Source: Kitasatospora phosalacinea (GTDB lineage: Bacteria > Actinomycetota > Actinomycetes > Streptomycetales > Streptomycetaceae). Taken from it: a stretch of 55,570 nucleotides of DNA. Below, one piece after another: positions 1-7,168 of the stretch; the stretch's first letter is position 1; the number at the start of each line of letters is the position of its first letter. The DNA lies in the NCBI RefSeq assembly GCF_000717185.1, contig NZ_JNYE01000040.1, positions 1 to 55,570 of the forward strand, written 5' to 3'. Under the pieces are notes generated by a model, which saw nothing but the letters and a program-made list of their open reading frames with translations, had not been told where the DNA came from and searched no databases. Made by a program: the position numbers and the translations under genes.

Positions 1-120
1 GGTGGGCGGGCGGCGGAAGCACGCCGTGGAGGCAGGGCCGTTCTCCCGCCGCGGTCGAGGGCTGCCGCGGTCGTGGGGGGTGCCGCGGTGAAGAGCCGCC
101 GCAGCCGAGGGGGCAGCGCG

Positions 121-267
121 GTCGGGAGCTGCCGCAGCCAAGGGTGCGCCGCGGCCACGGGAGCACCGCGGTCGGGAGCTGCCGCAGCCAAGGGTGCGCC
201 GCGGCCACGGGAGCACCGCGGTCGGAAGCTGCCGCGGTCAAGAGCCGGCAGCCACGGGAGCACCGCG
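121..267. repeat. 50-bp exact tandem duplication plus a degenerate third copy
   Basis: Bases 121-170 and 171-220 are identical 50-mers beginning GTCGGGAGCTGCCGCAGCCA. A third copy, 221-267, is shortened and diverged, and keeps the ends GTCGGAAGCTGCCGC and CCACGGGAGCACCGCG. Direct head-to-tail units without spacers point to replication slippage. Confidence 0.9.
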
Positions 268-416
268 GTCAAGGGCCGCCCCAGCCGAGGGGGTGCCGCG
301 GTCGTGGGCTGCCCGGCCCCGCCCCCGCGGGGAGGGCGGCATCGGGTGGTGGTGCTGGTGCGGGCCGACGGCCTCACGGCTCGCCGCCGGTCTGCCGGAT
401 CCCGTTTACCGGGGCC

Positions 417-458
417 CGGCTGCCGGAGTTCGGTTGCCGGAGCTCGGCTGCCGGGGTC
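417..458. repeat. Three 14-bp tandem units
   Basis: Units CGGCTGCCGGAGTT, CGGTTGCCGGAGCT and CGGCTGCCGGGGTC follow each other directly, just downstream of the MFS transporter stop codon. Confidence 0.8.
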
Positions 459-466
459 GGCGGTGC

Positions 467-2041
467 TCAGCCGACGGGCGTCGGCTCCTCGGCCGCGGCG
501 CGGCCTCGCAGGGCCAGCAGCGCGAGCAGGGCGGCGAACAGCGCGGCGCAGCCGCAGACCACGAAGCCGAGCGAGTAGCCGGTGCCGAGCGCGCTCTCGG
601 CGAGCGGGTGCAGTGCGGAGAGCTTCGGCGAGGCCGCCGAGGCTCCGTTGACGGCGAGCGGGCCGCCCTCCTCCAGGATGGCGGTGCCCGCGCCCTTGAG
701 CGGGGCGGGCAGGTCGGCGGCACCGAGCGTGCTGGTGAAGTGGTCGCTGGCCCGGCTGAGGGCGATCGCGCCGATCACGGCGGGGCCCAGGGTGAAGCCG
801 AAGTCGCGCAGCAGGTTGGTGGTGGCACTGGCCATGCCGGCCAGGTGCGGGGGCACGGTGGTGACGGCGGTGGCGGTGACGGAGGAGACGGTCACGGCGA
901 AGCCGAGGCCGACCAGGGCGAGCGGCGCGATCAGCGGGAGGAAGGAGTGGTCGTGGACCGGCAGGGCGGCCGCCCAGTAGTTGCCGGCCGCGATCAGCAG
1001 CAGGCCGGAGCCGAGCAGCAGGCGCGGCGCCACCGCGTTCAGCAGCCGGTGGGTGACCGGCAGCATGGCCAGGGCGATGCCGTTGAGCAGCAGGAAGGCC
1101 AGGGCGGTCCGCATGGGGGGCAGTTCCTGGACGGGGCCGAGCCGGATGCTGACCGAGTAGGCGGTGCCGAGGAAGCTGAACATGCCGACCACGGTGATGA
1201 CGGAGGCGACCGCGAAGGAGCGGTTGCGGAACAGGTCCAGGCGCAGCAGCGGCGAGGAGGACCGCAGTTCGGCGGCCACGAAGCCGGCCAGGCCGAGCAC
1301 GGCCAGGACGAGGGCGATCAGCACGGGGGTGGCGGTCCAGCCGTCCTCGGGACCCTGGATGATCGCGTAGAGCAGGGCGAACAGGCCGACGCCGATGGTG
1401 AGTTGGCCCGGCAGGTCGAGCGAGCGGCCTTCCGGGGCGCGCGACTCGCCGGCGCAGAAGGCACTGGTCAGGGCGCTGGCCGCGCCGATCAGGGTGACCA
1501 CGACGAAGGCCCAGCGCCAGGAGCCGTAGGTGGCGGTGATGCCGCCGATCAGCGGGGCGACGAAGCCGCCGGTGGAGAGCAGGGCGGCCCACAGGGCGAC
1601 GACCTTGGCCCGCTGGGCGGTGGTGGCGGCGCCCGCGGCGAGGATCGCCAGCGAGGTCGGGAAGAGCGCGGCGGCTCCGAGGCCGGCCAGGGCCTGGCCG
1701 ACCCAGAGCTGGTGGATGCCGTTGGCGGTGGTGCTGACGATCTCTCCGACGGCCAGCAGTGCGGCTCCGCCGACCAGCAGCCGCTTGCGGCCGAGCAGGT
1801 CGCCGAGCAGGCCGAAGGTGAGTTCCAGTACCGCGACCGGCAGCAGGAAGGCGTCCGAGATCCACGTCAACTGCGAGCCGACGGGGTGCAGTTGGCTCTG
1901 GAAGAGGCCGTTGAGGGTGGCCGGGATGGCGAGGCCGATCTGGGCCGTGCAGACGGCGAGCAGTCCGGCGACGAGGGTGCCGCGGCGCAGGGCGGGTCCG
2001 CCCTGGGCAGCGCGTGCGGGCGCGTGGGTGGGGGTGGCCAT
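467..2041 (-). CDS. MFS transporter, DHA2-like 14-TMS family (CouT-like candidate)
   Basis: This is a 524-residue integral membrane protein of the major facilitator superfamily. The length and hydrophobic pattern fit about 14 transmembrane helices, as in the DHA2 drug/proton antiporter class. A motif-A-like GDLLGRKR follows the second helix, and ALAGLGAAALFPTSLAIL is a typical helix-4 region. AGGAG lies 8 bases before the ATG at 2041. Its promoter carries the same operator as the dehydrogenase operon that starts at 6205, so it is probably co-regulated with that pathway. In Rhodococcus the p-hydroxycinnamate (cou) cluster also includes an MFS transporter, so uptake of a hydroxycinnamate or export of a toxic intermediate are both reasonable. 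The family is certain; the substrate is inferred only from context. Confidence 0.85.
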   Translation of the reverse strand: MATPTHAPARAAQGGPALRRGTLVAGLLAVCTAQIGLAIPATLNGLFQSQLHPVGSQLTWISDAFLLPVAVLELTFGLLGDLLGRKRLLVGGAALLAVGEIVSTTANGIHQLWVGQALAGLGAAALFPTSLAILAAGAATTAQRAKVVALWAALLSTGGFVAPLIGGITATYGSWRWAFVVVTLIGAASALTSAFCAGESRAPEGRSLDLPGQLTIGVGLFALLYAIIQGPEDGWTATPVLIALVLAVLGLAGFVAAELRSSSPLLRLDLFRNRSFAVASVITVVGMFSFLGTAYSVSIRLGPVQELPPMRTALAFLLLNGIALAMLPVTHRLLNAVAPRLLLGSGLLLIAAGNYWAAALPVHDHSFLPLIAPLALVGLGFAVTVSSVTATAVTTVPPHLAGMASATTNLLRDFGFTLGPAVIGAIALSRASDHFTSTLGAADLPAPLKGAGTAILEEGGPLAVNGASAASPKLSALHPLAESALGTGYSLGFVVCGCAALFAALLALLALRGRAAAEEPTPVG

Positions 2042-2186
2042 GGGTGTTTCTCCTGGGGGAGGGCGCGAGCCGGGGCCCGGTCGGGGGCCGGAGCCGGGAG
2101 CGGCGTTCGCGCGGAGGGGAGCGGCTGGGCACCGGGCGCGGGCCGGTTCGAGTGGGCACCGAGGGCGGGGTACCGGCCGTGCGGCG

Positions 2187-2240
2187 AATGTAGGGCTATT
2201 CTTTGTCGGCCGTCAATAATCTGCACAGTATTGACGGCCG
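2187..2240 (-). promoter_or_regulatory. Promoter of the MFS gene with a 12-bp inverted-repeat operator on the -35 box
   Basis: CGGCCGTCAATA (2207-2218) and TATTGACGGCCG (2229-2240) form a perfect 12-bp inverted repeat with a 10-bp spacer. Read on the minus strand, the arm nearest the gene contains TTGACG (2216-2211), followed after 18 bases by TACATT (2192-2187). This is a plausible -35/-10 pair, so a bound regulator would cover the -35 box. The gene starts 146 bases further on. A related element lies at 6282-6306. Confidence 0.75.
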
Positions 2241-2273
2241 CCCGCCGCGCCCCGCACCTGCCCCGCACCTGCC

Positions 2274-2321
2274 GAACGGCGCGAGCGGCCACCCCGCTCG
2301 GGGCAGCCGCTCGCGCCGTTC
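2274..2321 (-). terminator. Strong hairpin after the MaoC gene
   Basis: GAACGGCGCGAGCGGC (2274-2289) pairs perfectly with GCCGCTCGCGCCGTTC (2306-2321), a 16-bp stem. The loop contains its own CCCC/GGGG stem. It lies 35 bases past the MaoC stop, so it probably ends the four-gene dehydrogenase operon before the MFS promoter. Confidence 0.75.
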
Positions 2322-2356
2322 AGGGCCGTCGGAGGTGGGAGCGCCGGAGGCCGCGC

Positions 2357-2812
2357 TCAGGCGTAGAAGCGGTAGACGGCCTGGGCCACGGCCGCGGGCT
2401 TGGCCCCGCCGTCGATCTCGACGGTCAGGTCCACGGTCAGCTCTACGCCGCCCTTCACCTCCGCGACCGAGGCGATCGCGCCGCGGGCGCGGATCTTGGC
2501 GCCGACCTTGACCGGCGAGGGGAAGCGGACCTTGTTGAGGCCGTAGTTGACGGCCATGCCGACGCCCTCGACCTGGAGCAGTTCGCTCCACAGCGGGATG
2601 AGCAGCGAGAGCGTCAGGTAGCCGTGGGCGATCGGGCCGCCGAACGGTCCGGCGGCGGCGCGTTCGGGGTCGGTGTGGATCCACTGGTGGTCGCCGGTGG
2701 CGTCGGCGAAGGTGTTCACCCGGTCCTGGGCGATCTCCAGCCACTGGCTGTGGCCGAGGTCGGTGCCGCCGAGGGCGAGCAGGTCGGTGAGGCCGTGGAC
2801 GGTGCGGGGCAC
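2357..2812 (-). CDS. MaoC-family enoyl-CoA hydratase (CouM-like)
   Basis: This is a 151-residue single hot-dog protein of the MaoC/R-hydratase family, which adds water to 2-enoyl-CoA thioesters. The core ATGDHQWIHTDPERA has the hydratase Asp and His, followed by PFGGPIAHGYLTLSLL. The GTG at 2812 was chosen because AGGAAGGA lies 7 bases before it. An upstream in-frame ATG at 2851 has no ribosome site and would add a basic tail. It is the last gene of the dehydrogenase-hydrolase-ligase operon and follows the ligase by 61 bases. In that setting it should hydrate a cinnamoyl-type CoA to the 3-hydroxyacyl-CoA. The family is firm; the aromatic substrate is inferred. Confidence 0.85.
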   Translation of the reverse strand: MPRTVHGLTDLLALGGTDLGHSQWLEIAQDRVNTFADATGDHQWIHTDPERAAAGPFGGPIAHGYLTLSLLIPLWSELLQVEGVGMAVNYGLNKVRFPSPVKVGAKIRARGAIASVAEVKGGVELTVDLTVEIDGGAKPAAVAQAVYRFYA

Positions 2813-2873
2813 GCGGGGGTCCTTCCTGGTGGCGCGCCGAGGGCGCAGCATGGCGCCGGGGCGCGGGGAGCGG

Positions 2874-4373
2874 TCAGGCCTGCCCGTGGGCGGTGCGGAT
2901 CGGCCCCTTGAGGAGCTTGCCCGCGCCGCTGCGGGGCAGCGCGTCGGTGAAGCGGACGGACTTGGGGATCTTGTAGCGGGCGAGTCGGCCGTCGAGGTGG
3001 GCGAGGACCTCCTCGGCGCTCGCGGTGGCGCCGGGCTGGAGCACCACGACGGCCCGGCCCACCTCGCCCCACCTCTCGTCGGGGACGCCGAAGACGGCGC
3101 ACTCGGCGACGGCGGGGTGTTCGAGCAGGGCGTCCTCCACCTCGGCGGGGTAGATGTTCTCCCCGCCGGAGATGATCATGTCCTTGAGGCGGTCGACCAG
3201 CCGGACGTAGCCGTCCTCGTCCCGGACGGCGACGTCGCCGGAGCGGAACCAGCGGCCCTCGTGGTAGGCGTCCGCGGTCTCCCGCGGCAGCCCCCAGTAG
3301 CCGGGGGTGACGTTGGGGCCGCTGACCACCACCTCGCCGGGTTCGCCCGGGCCGACCTCCTCGCCGGCCGGGTCGAGCAGGCGGACGTCGGTGAAGAAGT
3401 GCGGCACCCCGGCGGTCCCGGCCCGTTCCAGGGCGTCCGCCCGGTCGAGCAGCAGCACGCCGGGCGCCGCCTCGGTCATGCCGTAGCCCTGGACGAACGC
3501 CAGCCCGCGGTCGAGGTAGGCGCGGATGGTGCGGGCGGGCACCGGCGCGCCGCCGCACATCAGGTGGCGCAGGCTGCCCAGGTCCGCCGCGGCCCAGCCG
3601 GGCGCCTGGGCCATCGCGTCGTACATCGCCGGGACGCCGAACAGGCAGGTGACGCCGAGCCGTTCGACCAGCACGAGGGTGCGCTCGGCGTCGAAGCCGG
3701 ACTCCAGGACGGCGGTGCCGCCCTTGAGGAGGGTCGGCAGGCAGGTCATGTTGAGCGCGGCGGTGTGGAACAGGGGTGCGCTGACCAGGGTGACCTCGTC
3801 GCCGGAGAGGTCGACGTCGACCACCACGTTGAGGCTGTTCCACACGGTGTTGCCGTGGGTCAGCAGGGTGCCCTTGGGGCGGCCGGTGGTCCCCGAGGTG
3901 TACATGATCATGCACGGGTCCTGGTGGGTCACCGGCAGGTCCAGCGGCGCGTCGGGGGCGTCCGCGAGCCGGGCCTCGTACTCCTCCCCCTCGACCTCAC
4001 ACACCTCGGCGTCCCGGGACAGCTCGTCGAGCAGCGCGGCGTCCTGGCGGACCGTCAGCAGCAGGGAGCTGCCGCTGTCGCGGAGCTGGTAGCGCAGCTC
4101 CGGCGGGGCCAGCCTGGTGTTGAGGGGGACGAAGACGGCGCCCAGCCGGCCCGCGGCGAAGAGGGCCTCCAGGAAGGCGGGGTGGTTGGGGCCGAGGAAG
4201 GCGACCCGGTCGCCGCGGCGCACCCCCCGCAGGTGCAGGAGGTGGGCCAGGCGGCTGGTCCTGCGGTGCAGTTCGGCGTAGCTGGTGGAGCGGCCCTCGT
4301 GGAGCAGGGCGGTGCGGTGCGGTGTCCTACGGGCCCGGCGGGCGGGCCAGGAACCGATGCCTTCGTTGTGCAA
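2874..4373 (-). CDS. AMP-forming acyl/aryl-CoA ligase (CouL-like)
   Basis: This 499-residue member of the ANL superfamily activates a carboxylic acid to its CoA thioester through an acyl-adenylate. The P-loop-like YTSGTTGRPKG lies near residue 180, the hinge region GRWFRSGDVAVRDEDGY near 375, and the catalytic-lysine motif SGAGKLLKG near the C terminus. The start is a TTG at 4373 with GGAGG 9 bases upstream. The hydrolase gene ends 21 bases before it, so they are co-transcribed. With a MaoC hydratase, an SDR and an amidohydrolase-type hydrolase beside it, a hydroxycinnamate ligase is the best guess. A medium-chain or other aryl acid cannot be ruled out from sequence alone. Confidence 0.85.
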   Translation of the reverse strand: MHNEGIGSWPARRARRTPHRTALLHEGRSTSYAELHRRTSRLAHLLHLRGVRRGDRVAFLGPNHPAFLEALFAAGRLGAVFVPLNTRLAPPELRYQLRDSGSSLLLTVRQDAALLDELSRDAEVCEVEGEEYEARLADAPDAPLDLPVTHQDPCMIMYTSGTTGRPKGTLLTHGNTVWNSLNVVVDVDLSGDEVTLVSAPLFHTAALNMTCLPTLLKGGTAVLESGFDAERTLVLVERLGVTCLFGVPAMYDAMAQAPGWAAADLGSLRHLMCGGAPVPARTIRAYLDRGLAFVQGYGMTEAAPGVLLLDRADALERAGTAGVPHFFTDVRLLDPAGEEVGPGEPGEVVVSGPNVTPGYWGLPRETADAYHEGRWFRSGDVAVRDEDGYVRLVDRLKDMIISGGENIYPAEVEDALLEHPAVAECAVFGVPDERWGEVGRAVVVLQPGATASAEEVLAHLDGRLARYKIPKSVRFTDALPRSGAGKLLKGPIRTAHGQA

Positions 4374-4394
4374 CGCGGGAGACCTCCGTCTGCG

Positions 4395-5288
4395 TCACTG
4401 CTGCTGGTCGAGGCCGAGCAGGCGGGCGGCGTTCTGCTTGAGGATCTTCGGCCGCACCTCGTCCTTGATCGGCAGCTGCGCGAAGTCGGCCAGCCAGCGG
4501 TCGGGGCTGATGAGCGGGTAGTCGGAGCCGAACAGGACCTTGTCCTGCAGCAGGCTGTTGGCGTACTTCACCAGTTGCGGCGGGAAGTACTTCGGCGACC
4601 AGCCGGACAGGTCGATGTACACCTGCGGCTTGTGGGTGGCCACCGCCAGTGCCTCGTCCTGCCAGGGGAAGGACGGGTGCGCCAGGACGATCGGCATGCC
4701 GGGGAAGTCCGCGGCGACGTCGTCCACCAGCATCGGGTCGGAGTACTTTAGCCGGATGCCCCCGCCGCCGGGCGCCCCGGCGCCGATGCCGGTCTGCCCG
4801 GTGTGGAAGACCGCGATCGCCCCGGCCTCCTCGATCGCCTCGTACAGCGGGTAGGCGAGCCGGTCGTTCGGGAAGAAGGCCTGCACGTTGGGGTGGAACT
4901 TGAAGCCGCGGACGCCGTGCTCCTCGACCAGGCGGCGCACCTGGCGCGCCCCGGCACGGCCCTTGTGCGGGTCGATGCTGGCGAACGGGATGATCACGTC
5001 GGGGTTCCGGCGGGCGGCCTCGGCGACCTCCTCGTTGGGGACGGCCGGGGTGCCGGTGGCGGCCTCCGCGTCCACGGTGAAGACCACGCAGGCCATCTTC
5101 CGCTCGCGGTAGTGGGCGGCGATCTCCGGCAGGGTCGGGCGGCGGTGGTCGGCGTGGAAGTAGGCGCCGGCCGCGGCGTCGAGTTCGGCGGAGAGCGAGC
5201 CCTGCCCGCCCTCCGAGACCTCGGCGTGGGTGTGGACGTCGATCGCGACCAGGTCGTCGAGCGACAGGCGGGGCTGCTGGGGGCTCAT
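4395..5288 (-). CDS. Amidohydrolase-family hydrolase (CouO-like)
   Basis: This is a 297-residue metal-dependent TIM-barrel hydrolase of the amidohydrolase-2/ACMSD type. Visible metal and active-site positions are DVHTH near the N terminus, FHTGQTG, LAHPSFPWQDEA and the late Asp in FGSDYPL. The ATG at 5288 overlaps the stop of the dehydrogenase gene as ATGA, so the two are translationally coupled. In the Rhodococcus cou pathway, a hydrolase of this superfamily cleaves the beta-keto aryl-CoA to the benzoate and acetyl-CoA in place of a thiolase. No thiolase gene is present here, which agrees with that role. The assignment to beta-ketoacyl-CoA cleavage is an inference from gene content; a decarboxylase is the main alternative. 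Confidence 0.8.
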   Translation of the reverse strand: MSPQQPRLSLDDLVAIDVHTHAEVSEGGQGSLSAELDAAAGAYFHADHRRPTLPEIAAHYRERKMACVVFTVDAEAATGTPAVPNEEVAEAARRNPDVIIPFASIDPHKGRAGARQVRRLVEEHGVRGFKFHPNVQAFFPNDRLAYPLYEAIEEAGAIAVFHTGQTGIGAGAPGGGGIRLKYSDPMLVDDVAADFPGMPIVLAHPSFPWQDEALAVATHKPQVYIDLSGWSPKYFPPQLVKYANSLLQDKVLFGSDYPLISPDRWLADFAQLPIKDEVRPKILKQNAARLLGLDQQQ

Positions 5289-6205
5289 CGGGCGGCCGCC
5301 GTTCGGGTCCGCGGGGCGGGGATGCCGTAGGTCTCGGGCACCCGTCCGACCGACACCGGCCAGGCCTCGGCGATCGCGTCGGCGCTCCAGCCGCCGTCCG
5401 CGTAGGCGACCGAGACCTCCTGCGGGTGCGACCACAGGGCCAGCTTGTCGCCGCCGATGCCGATGCACTGGCCGGTGACGGCCGCGGAGGCGTCGGAGGC
5501 GAGGTAGGTGACCAGGGAGGCGACGTCCTCGGGGGTGCCGAAGCCCTCGCCCTTGCGCAGGTCGTCCGGCAGCGGGGTGCCGTGCTGCTCCAGCGCGTCG
5601 ACGTGCGGGGCGAAGGCGGGGATGGTCCTGGTCATCGCGGTGGCGGCGACCGGGATCACCGCGTTGGCGGTGATGCCCGCCTTGGCCAGTTCCATCGCCC
5701 AGGTGCGGACCATGGCGGCGATCCCGGCCTTGGCGGCGGCGTAGTTGGTCTGGCCGAAGTTGCCGCGCTGGCCCGCCGGGGAGCCCGCGACGACGATGCG
5801 GCCGCCCTCGCCCTGCTCGCGCATCCGCGCCACGGCGGCGCGCACGCAGGTGAAGGTGCCGCGCAGGTGCACCCGGACGACCGCGTCGAAGTCCTCGTCG
5901 GACATCTTCCACAGCACCCGGTCGCGCAGGACGCCCGCGTTGGTGACCATCACGTCCAGCCGTCCGAACGCGTCGACGGCCCGCGCGACCAGCGCCTCGG
6001 CGGTCTCCGCGGAGCCGACCGCGCCGACCTCGGCGACCGCCCGGCCGCCCGCCGCCGCGATCCCCTCCACCGCGGCGGCCGCCGCCCCGGCGTCCACGTC
6101 GTTGACCACGACCGCCGCGCCGGCGGCGGCGAGCGCCTCGGCGTAGGCGAGTCCGAGGCCGCGGCCGCTGCCGGTGACCACGGCGACCTTGCCGTTGAGA
6201 TCCAT
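5285..6205 (-). CDS. SDR-family 3-hydroxyacyl-CoA dehydrogenase (CouN-like)
   Basis: This is a 306-residue short-chain dehydrogenase. The Rossmann motif TGSGRGLG lies near residue 13, a VVNDVD segment follows, then VTNAGV, and finally the active site with YAAAK after a Ser/Gly-rich strand. The ATG at 6205 was chosen because GAAGGAG precedes it. The frame extends 28 codons upstream, but that stretch crosses the promoter. It is the first gene of the operon that continues into the hydrolase, ligase and hydratase. It probably oxidises the 3-hydroxy aryl-CoA to the 3-keto form with NAD. SDR membership is certain; the substrate comes from context. Confidence 0.85.
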   Translation of the reverse strand: MDLNGKVAVVTGSGRGLGLAYAEALAAAGAAVVVNDVDAGAAAAAVEGIAAAGGRAVAEVGAVGSAETAEALVARAVDAFGRLDVMVTNAGVLRDRVLWKMSDEDFDAVVRVHLRGTFTCVRAAVARMREQGEGGRIVVAGSPAGQRGNFGQTNYAAAKAGIAAMVRTWAMELAKAGITANAVIPVAATAMTRTIPAFAPHVDALEQHGTPLPDDLRKGEGFGTPEDVASLVTYLASDASAAVTGQCIGIGGDKLALWSHPQEVSVAYADGGWSADAIAEAWPVSVGRVPETYGIPAPRTRTAAAR

Positions 6206-6260
6206 GGTGTTTCTCCTTCGGGGGGTGGGACCGGGGTGGAACCGGGGTGGAACCGGCCTC

Positions 6261-6306
6261 AACCTAGGCAGATTCGTGTTAGCCGTCAAGATATTGCCGA
6301 ATATTG
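6261..6306 (-). promoter_or_regulatory. Promoter of the SDR operon with the shared GCCGTCAA-N12-TATTG operator
   Basis: On the minus strand, TTGACG (6289-6284) is followed after 17 bases by TAGGTT (6266-6261), a good -35/-10 pair. The plus-strand element GCCGTCAA (6282-6289), 12 bases, then TATTG (6302-6306), has the same spacing as the MFS promoter operator at 2209-2233. In both cases the GCCGTCAA half is the -35 box. The second half is less symmetrical here than at the MFS gene. Confidence 0.75.
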
Positions 6307-6339
6307 CGGTGCCCGCCCCTGCTGCCCGTGCCGGGGTCC

Positions 6340-6354
6340 TAGGCTGGGCCCGTG
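6340..6354 (+). promoter_or_regulatory. Putative leaderless promoter of the paaX-like gene
   Basis: TAGGCT (6340-6345) fits the actinomycete -10 pattern TAnnnT and ends 6 bases before the GTG at 6352. No Shine-Dalgarno sequence precedes that GTG. The spacing fits transcription starting at the start codon, common for actinobacterial regulators. Confidence 0.5.
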
Positions 6355-7164
6355 ATCGATCTCGACCCCGCCCCGCGCCCCCAGTCCCTGATGCTCACCT
6401 TCTTCGGCGTCCACCTCCTGGGGCGGGACGTCGCCCTGTCCTCCGGCTCCGTCATCGAGATCTTCGAACGGGTCGGCGTCACCGAGGAGGCGGTGCGCTC
6501 CACGCTGGCCCGGATGGTCAACCGCGGCCTGCTCACCCGCCACCGGCAGGGGCGCAAGATGTACTTCGGCCTCACCCAGCGGGCCGTCTCCGTCCTCCAG
6601 GACGGCCACGACCGGGTCTGGAGCACCGGGGCGGTCAACCGGCACTGGCGGGGGCAGTGGACCCTGGTCGGGTTCTCGCTGCCGGAGGCCTGGCGCCGCC
6701 AGCGCCACGACCTGCGCTCCCGGCTGACCTGGGGCGGCTTCGGGCCGCTGCAGAACGGCCTGTGGGTGGCACCGGGCGAGGCGGACGTCGCCGCGCTGCT
6801 CGGCGACCTCGACCTCGACGCCCACCTCCGGGTCTTCCGGGGCACGGTACTGCAACCGACCGAGGTGGCGCAGGTGGTGGAGTCCGCCTTCGACACCGAG
6901 GCCATCGCCGCCGACTACCGGGCGTTCCTGGAGCGCTGGAGCGGTCCCGCGTCCGAGCCCGACGACCCCCTGCGGCGCCAGCTCCTGCTCCACACCGACT
7001 GGCTGGAACTCGTCCGGCGGGATCCGCACCTGCCCGCCGAGCACCTCCCGGCCGACTGGCCCGCGATCCGGGCCGAGGAGCTGTTCCGCACCATCGCCCG
7101 GCAGGTCGCCGCCGCCGCGGGCCAGGAGGCCGCCCGGCTGATGGACACCACCGCCACCGGGTGA
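6352..7164 (+). CDS. PaaX-family transcriptional regulator
   Basis: This 270-residue protein has an N-terminal winged helix with VTEEAVRSTLARMVNRGLL followed by an RQGRKMYFGLT wing. The central domain, around WTLVGFSLPE and FGPLQNGLWVAP, and the C-terminal LFRTIARQ region are typical of PaaX, the phenylacetyl-CoA-responsive repressor family. It is divergent from the SDR operon, with a shared 146-base promoter region, so it is the likely reader of the operator found there and in front of the MFS gene. The GTG start appears leaderless. Its stop lies 4 bases from the stop of the convergent reductase gene. The ligand is probably an aryl-CoA, by analogy with PaaX; this is inference. Confidence 0.85.
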   Translation: MIDLDPAPRPQSLMLTFFGVHLLGRDVALSSGSVIEIFERVGVTEEAVRSTLARMVNRGLLTRHRQGRKMYFGLTQRAVSVLQDGHDRVWSTGAVNRHWRGQWTLVGFSLPEAWRRQRHDLRSRLTWGGFGPLQNGLWVAPGEADVAALLGDLDLDAHLRVFRGTVLQPTEVAQVVESAFDTEAIAADYRAFLERWSGPASEPDDPLRRQLLLHTDWLELVRRDPHLPAEHLPADWPAIRAEELFRTIARQVAAAAGQEAARLMDTTATG

Positions 7165-7168
7165 CCGC

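Larger units (their letters stand above)
1..466. other. Repeat-rich non-coding leader of the window
   Basis: No gene is supported here. The DNA is built from degenerate GCCGCGGTC/GCCGCAGCC-type units, including an exact 50-bp tandem duplication and a 14-bp triplet described separately. Open frames exist on both strands, but they have arbitrary Arg/Gly/Ala/Ser composition and no recognisable domain. The right edge lies downstream of the MFS gene stop. No clear terminator hairpin was found, although the 14-bp triplet next to the stop could fold. Confidence 0.6.

Noticed and set aside
121..267. 50-bp repeats considered as attachment sites of a mobile element
   Set aside because: The copies are directly adjacent, with no integrase, tRNA or cargo between them.
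194..2911. A very long open frame (over 900 codons) on the plus strand
   Set aside because: It runs opposite the MFS and MaoC genes, has Arg/Gly/Gln/Asp-rich composition without domains, and comes from the third-position GC bias of the real genes.
2357..6205. The ligase-SDR-MaoC operon considered as fatty-acid beta-oxidation or part of a polyketide cluster
   Set aside because: No acyl-CoA dehydrogenase, thiolase, ketosynthase or acyl carrier protein is present. The amidohydrolase-type hydrolase, PaaX and vanAB favour aromatic acid catabolism.
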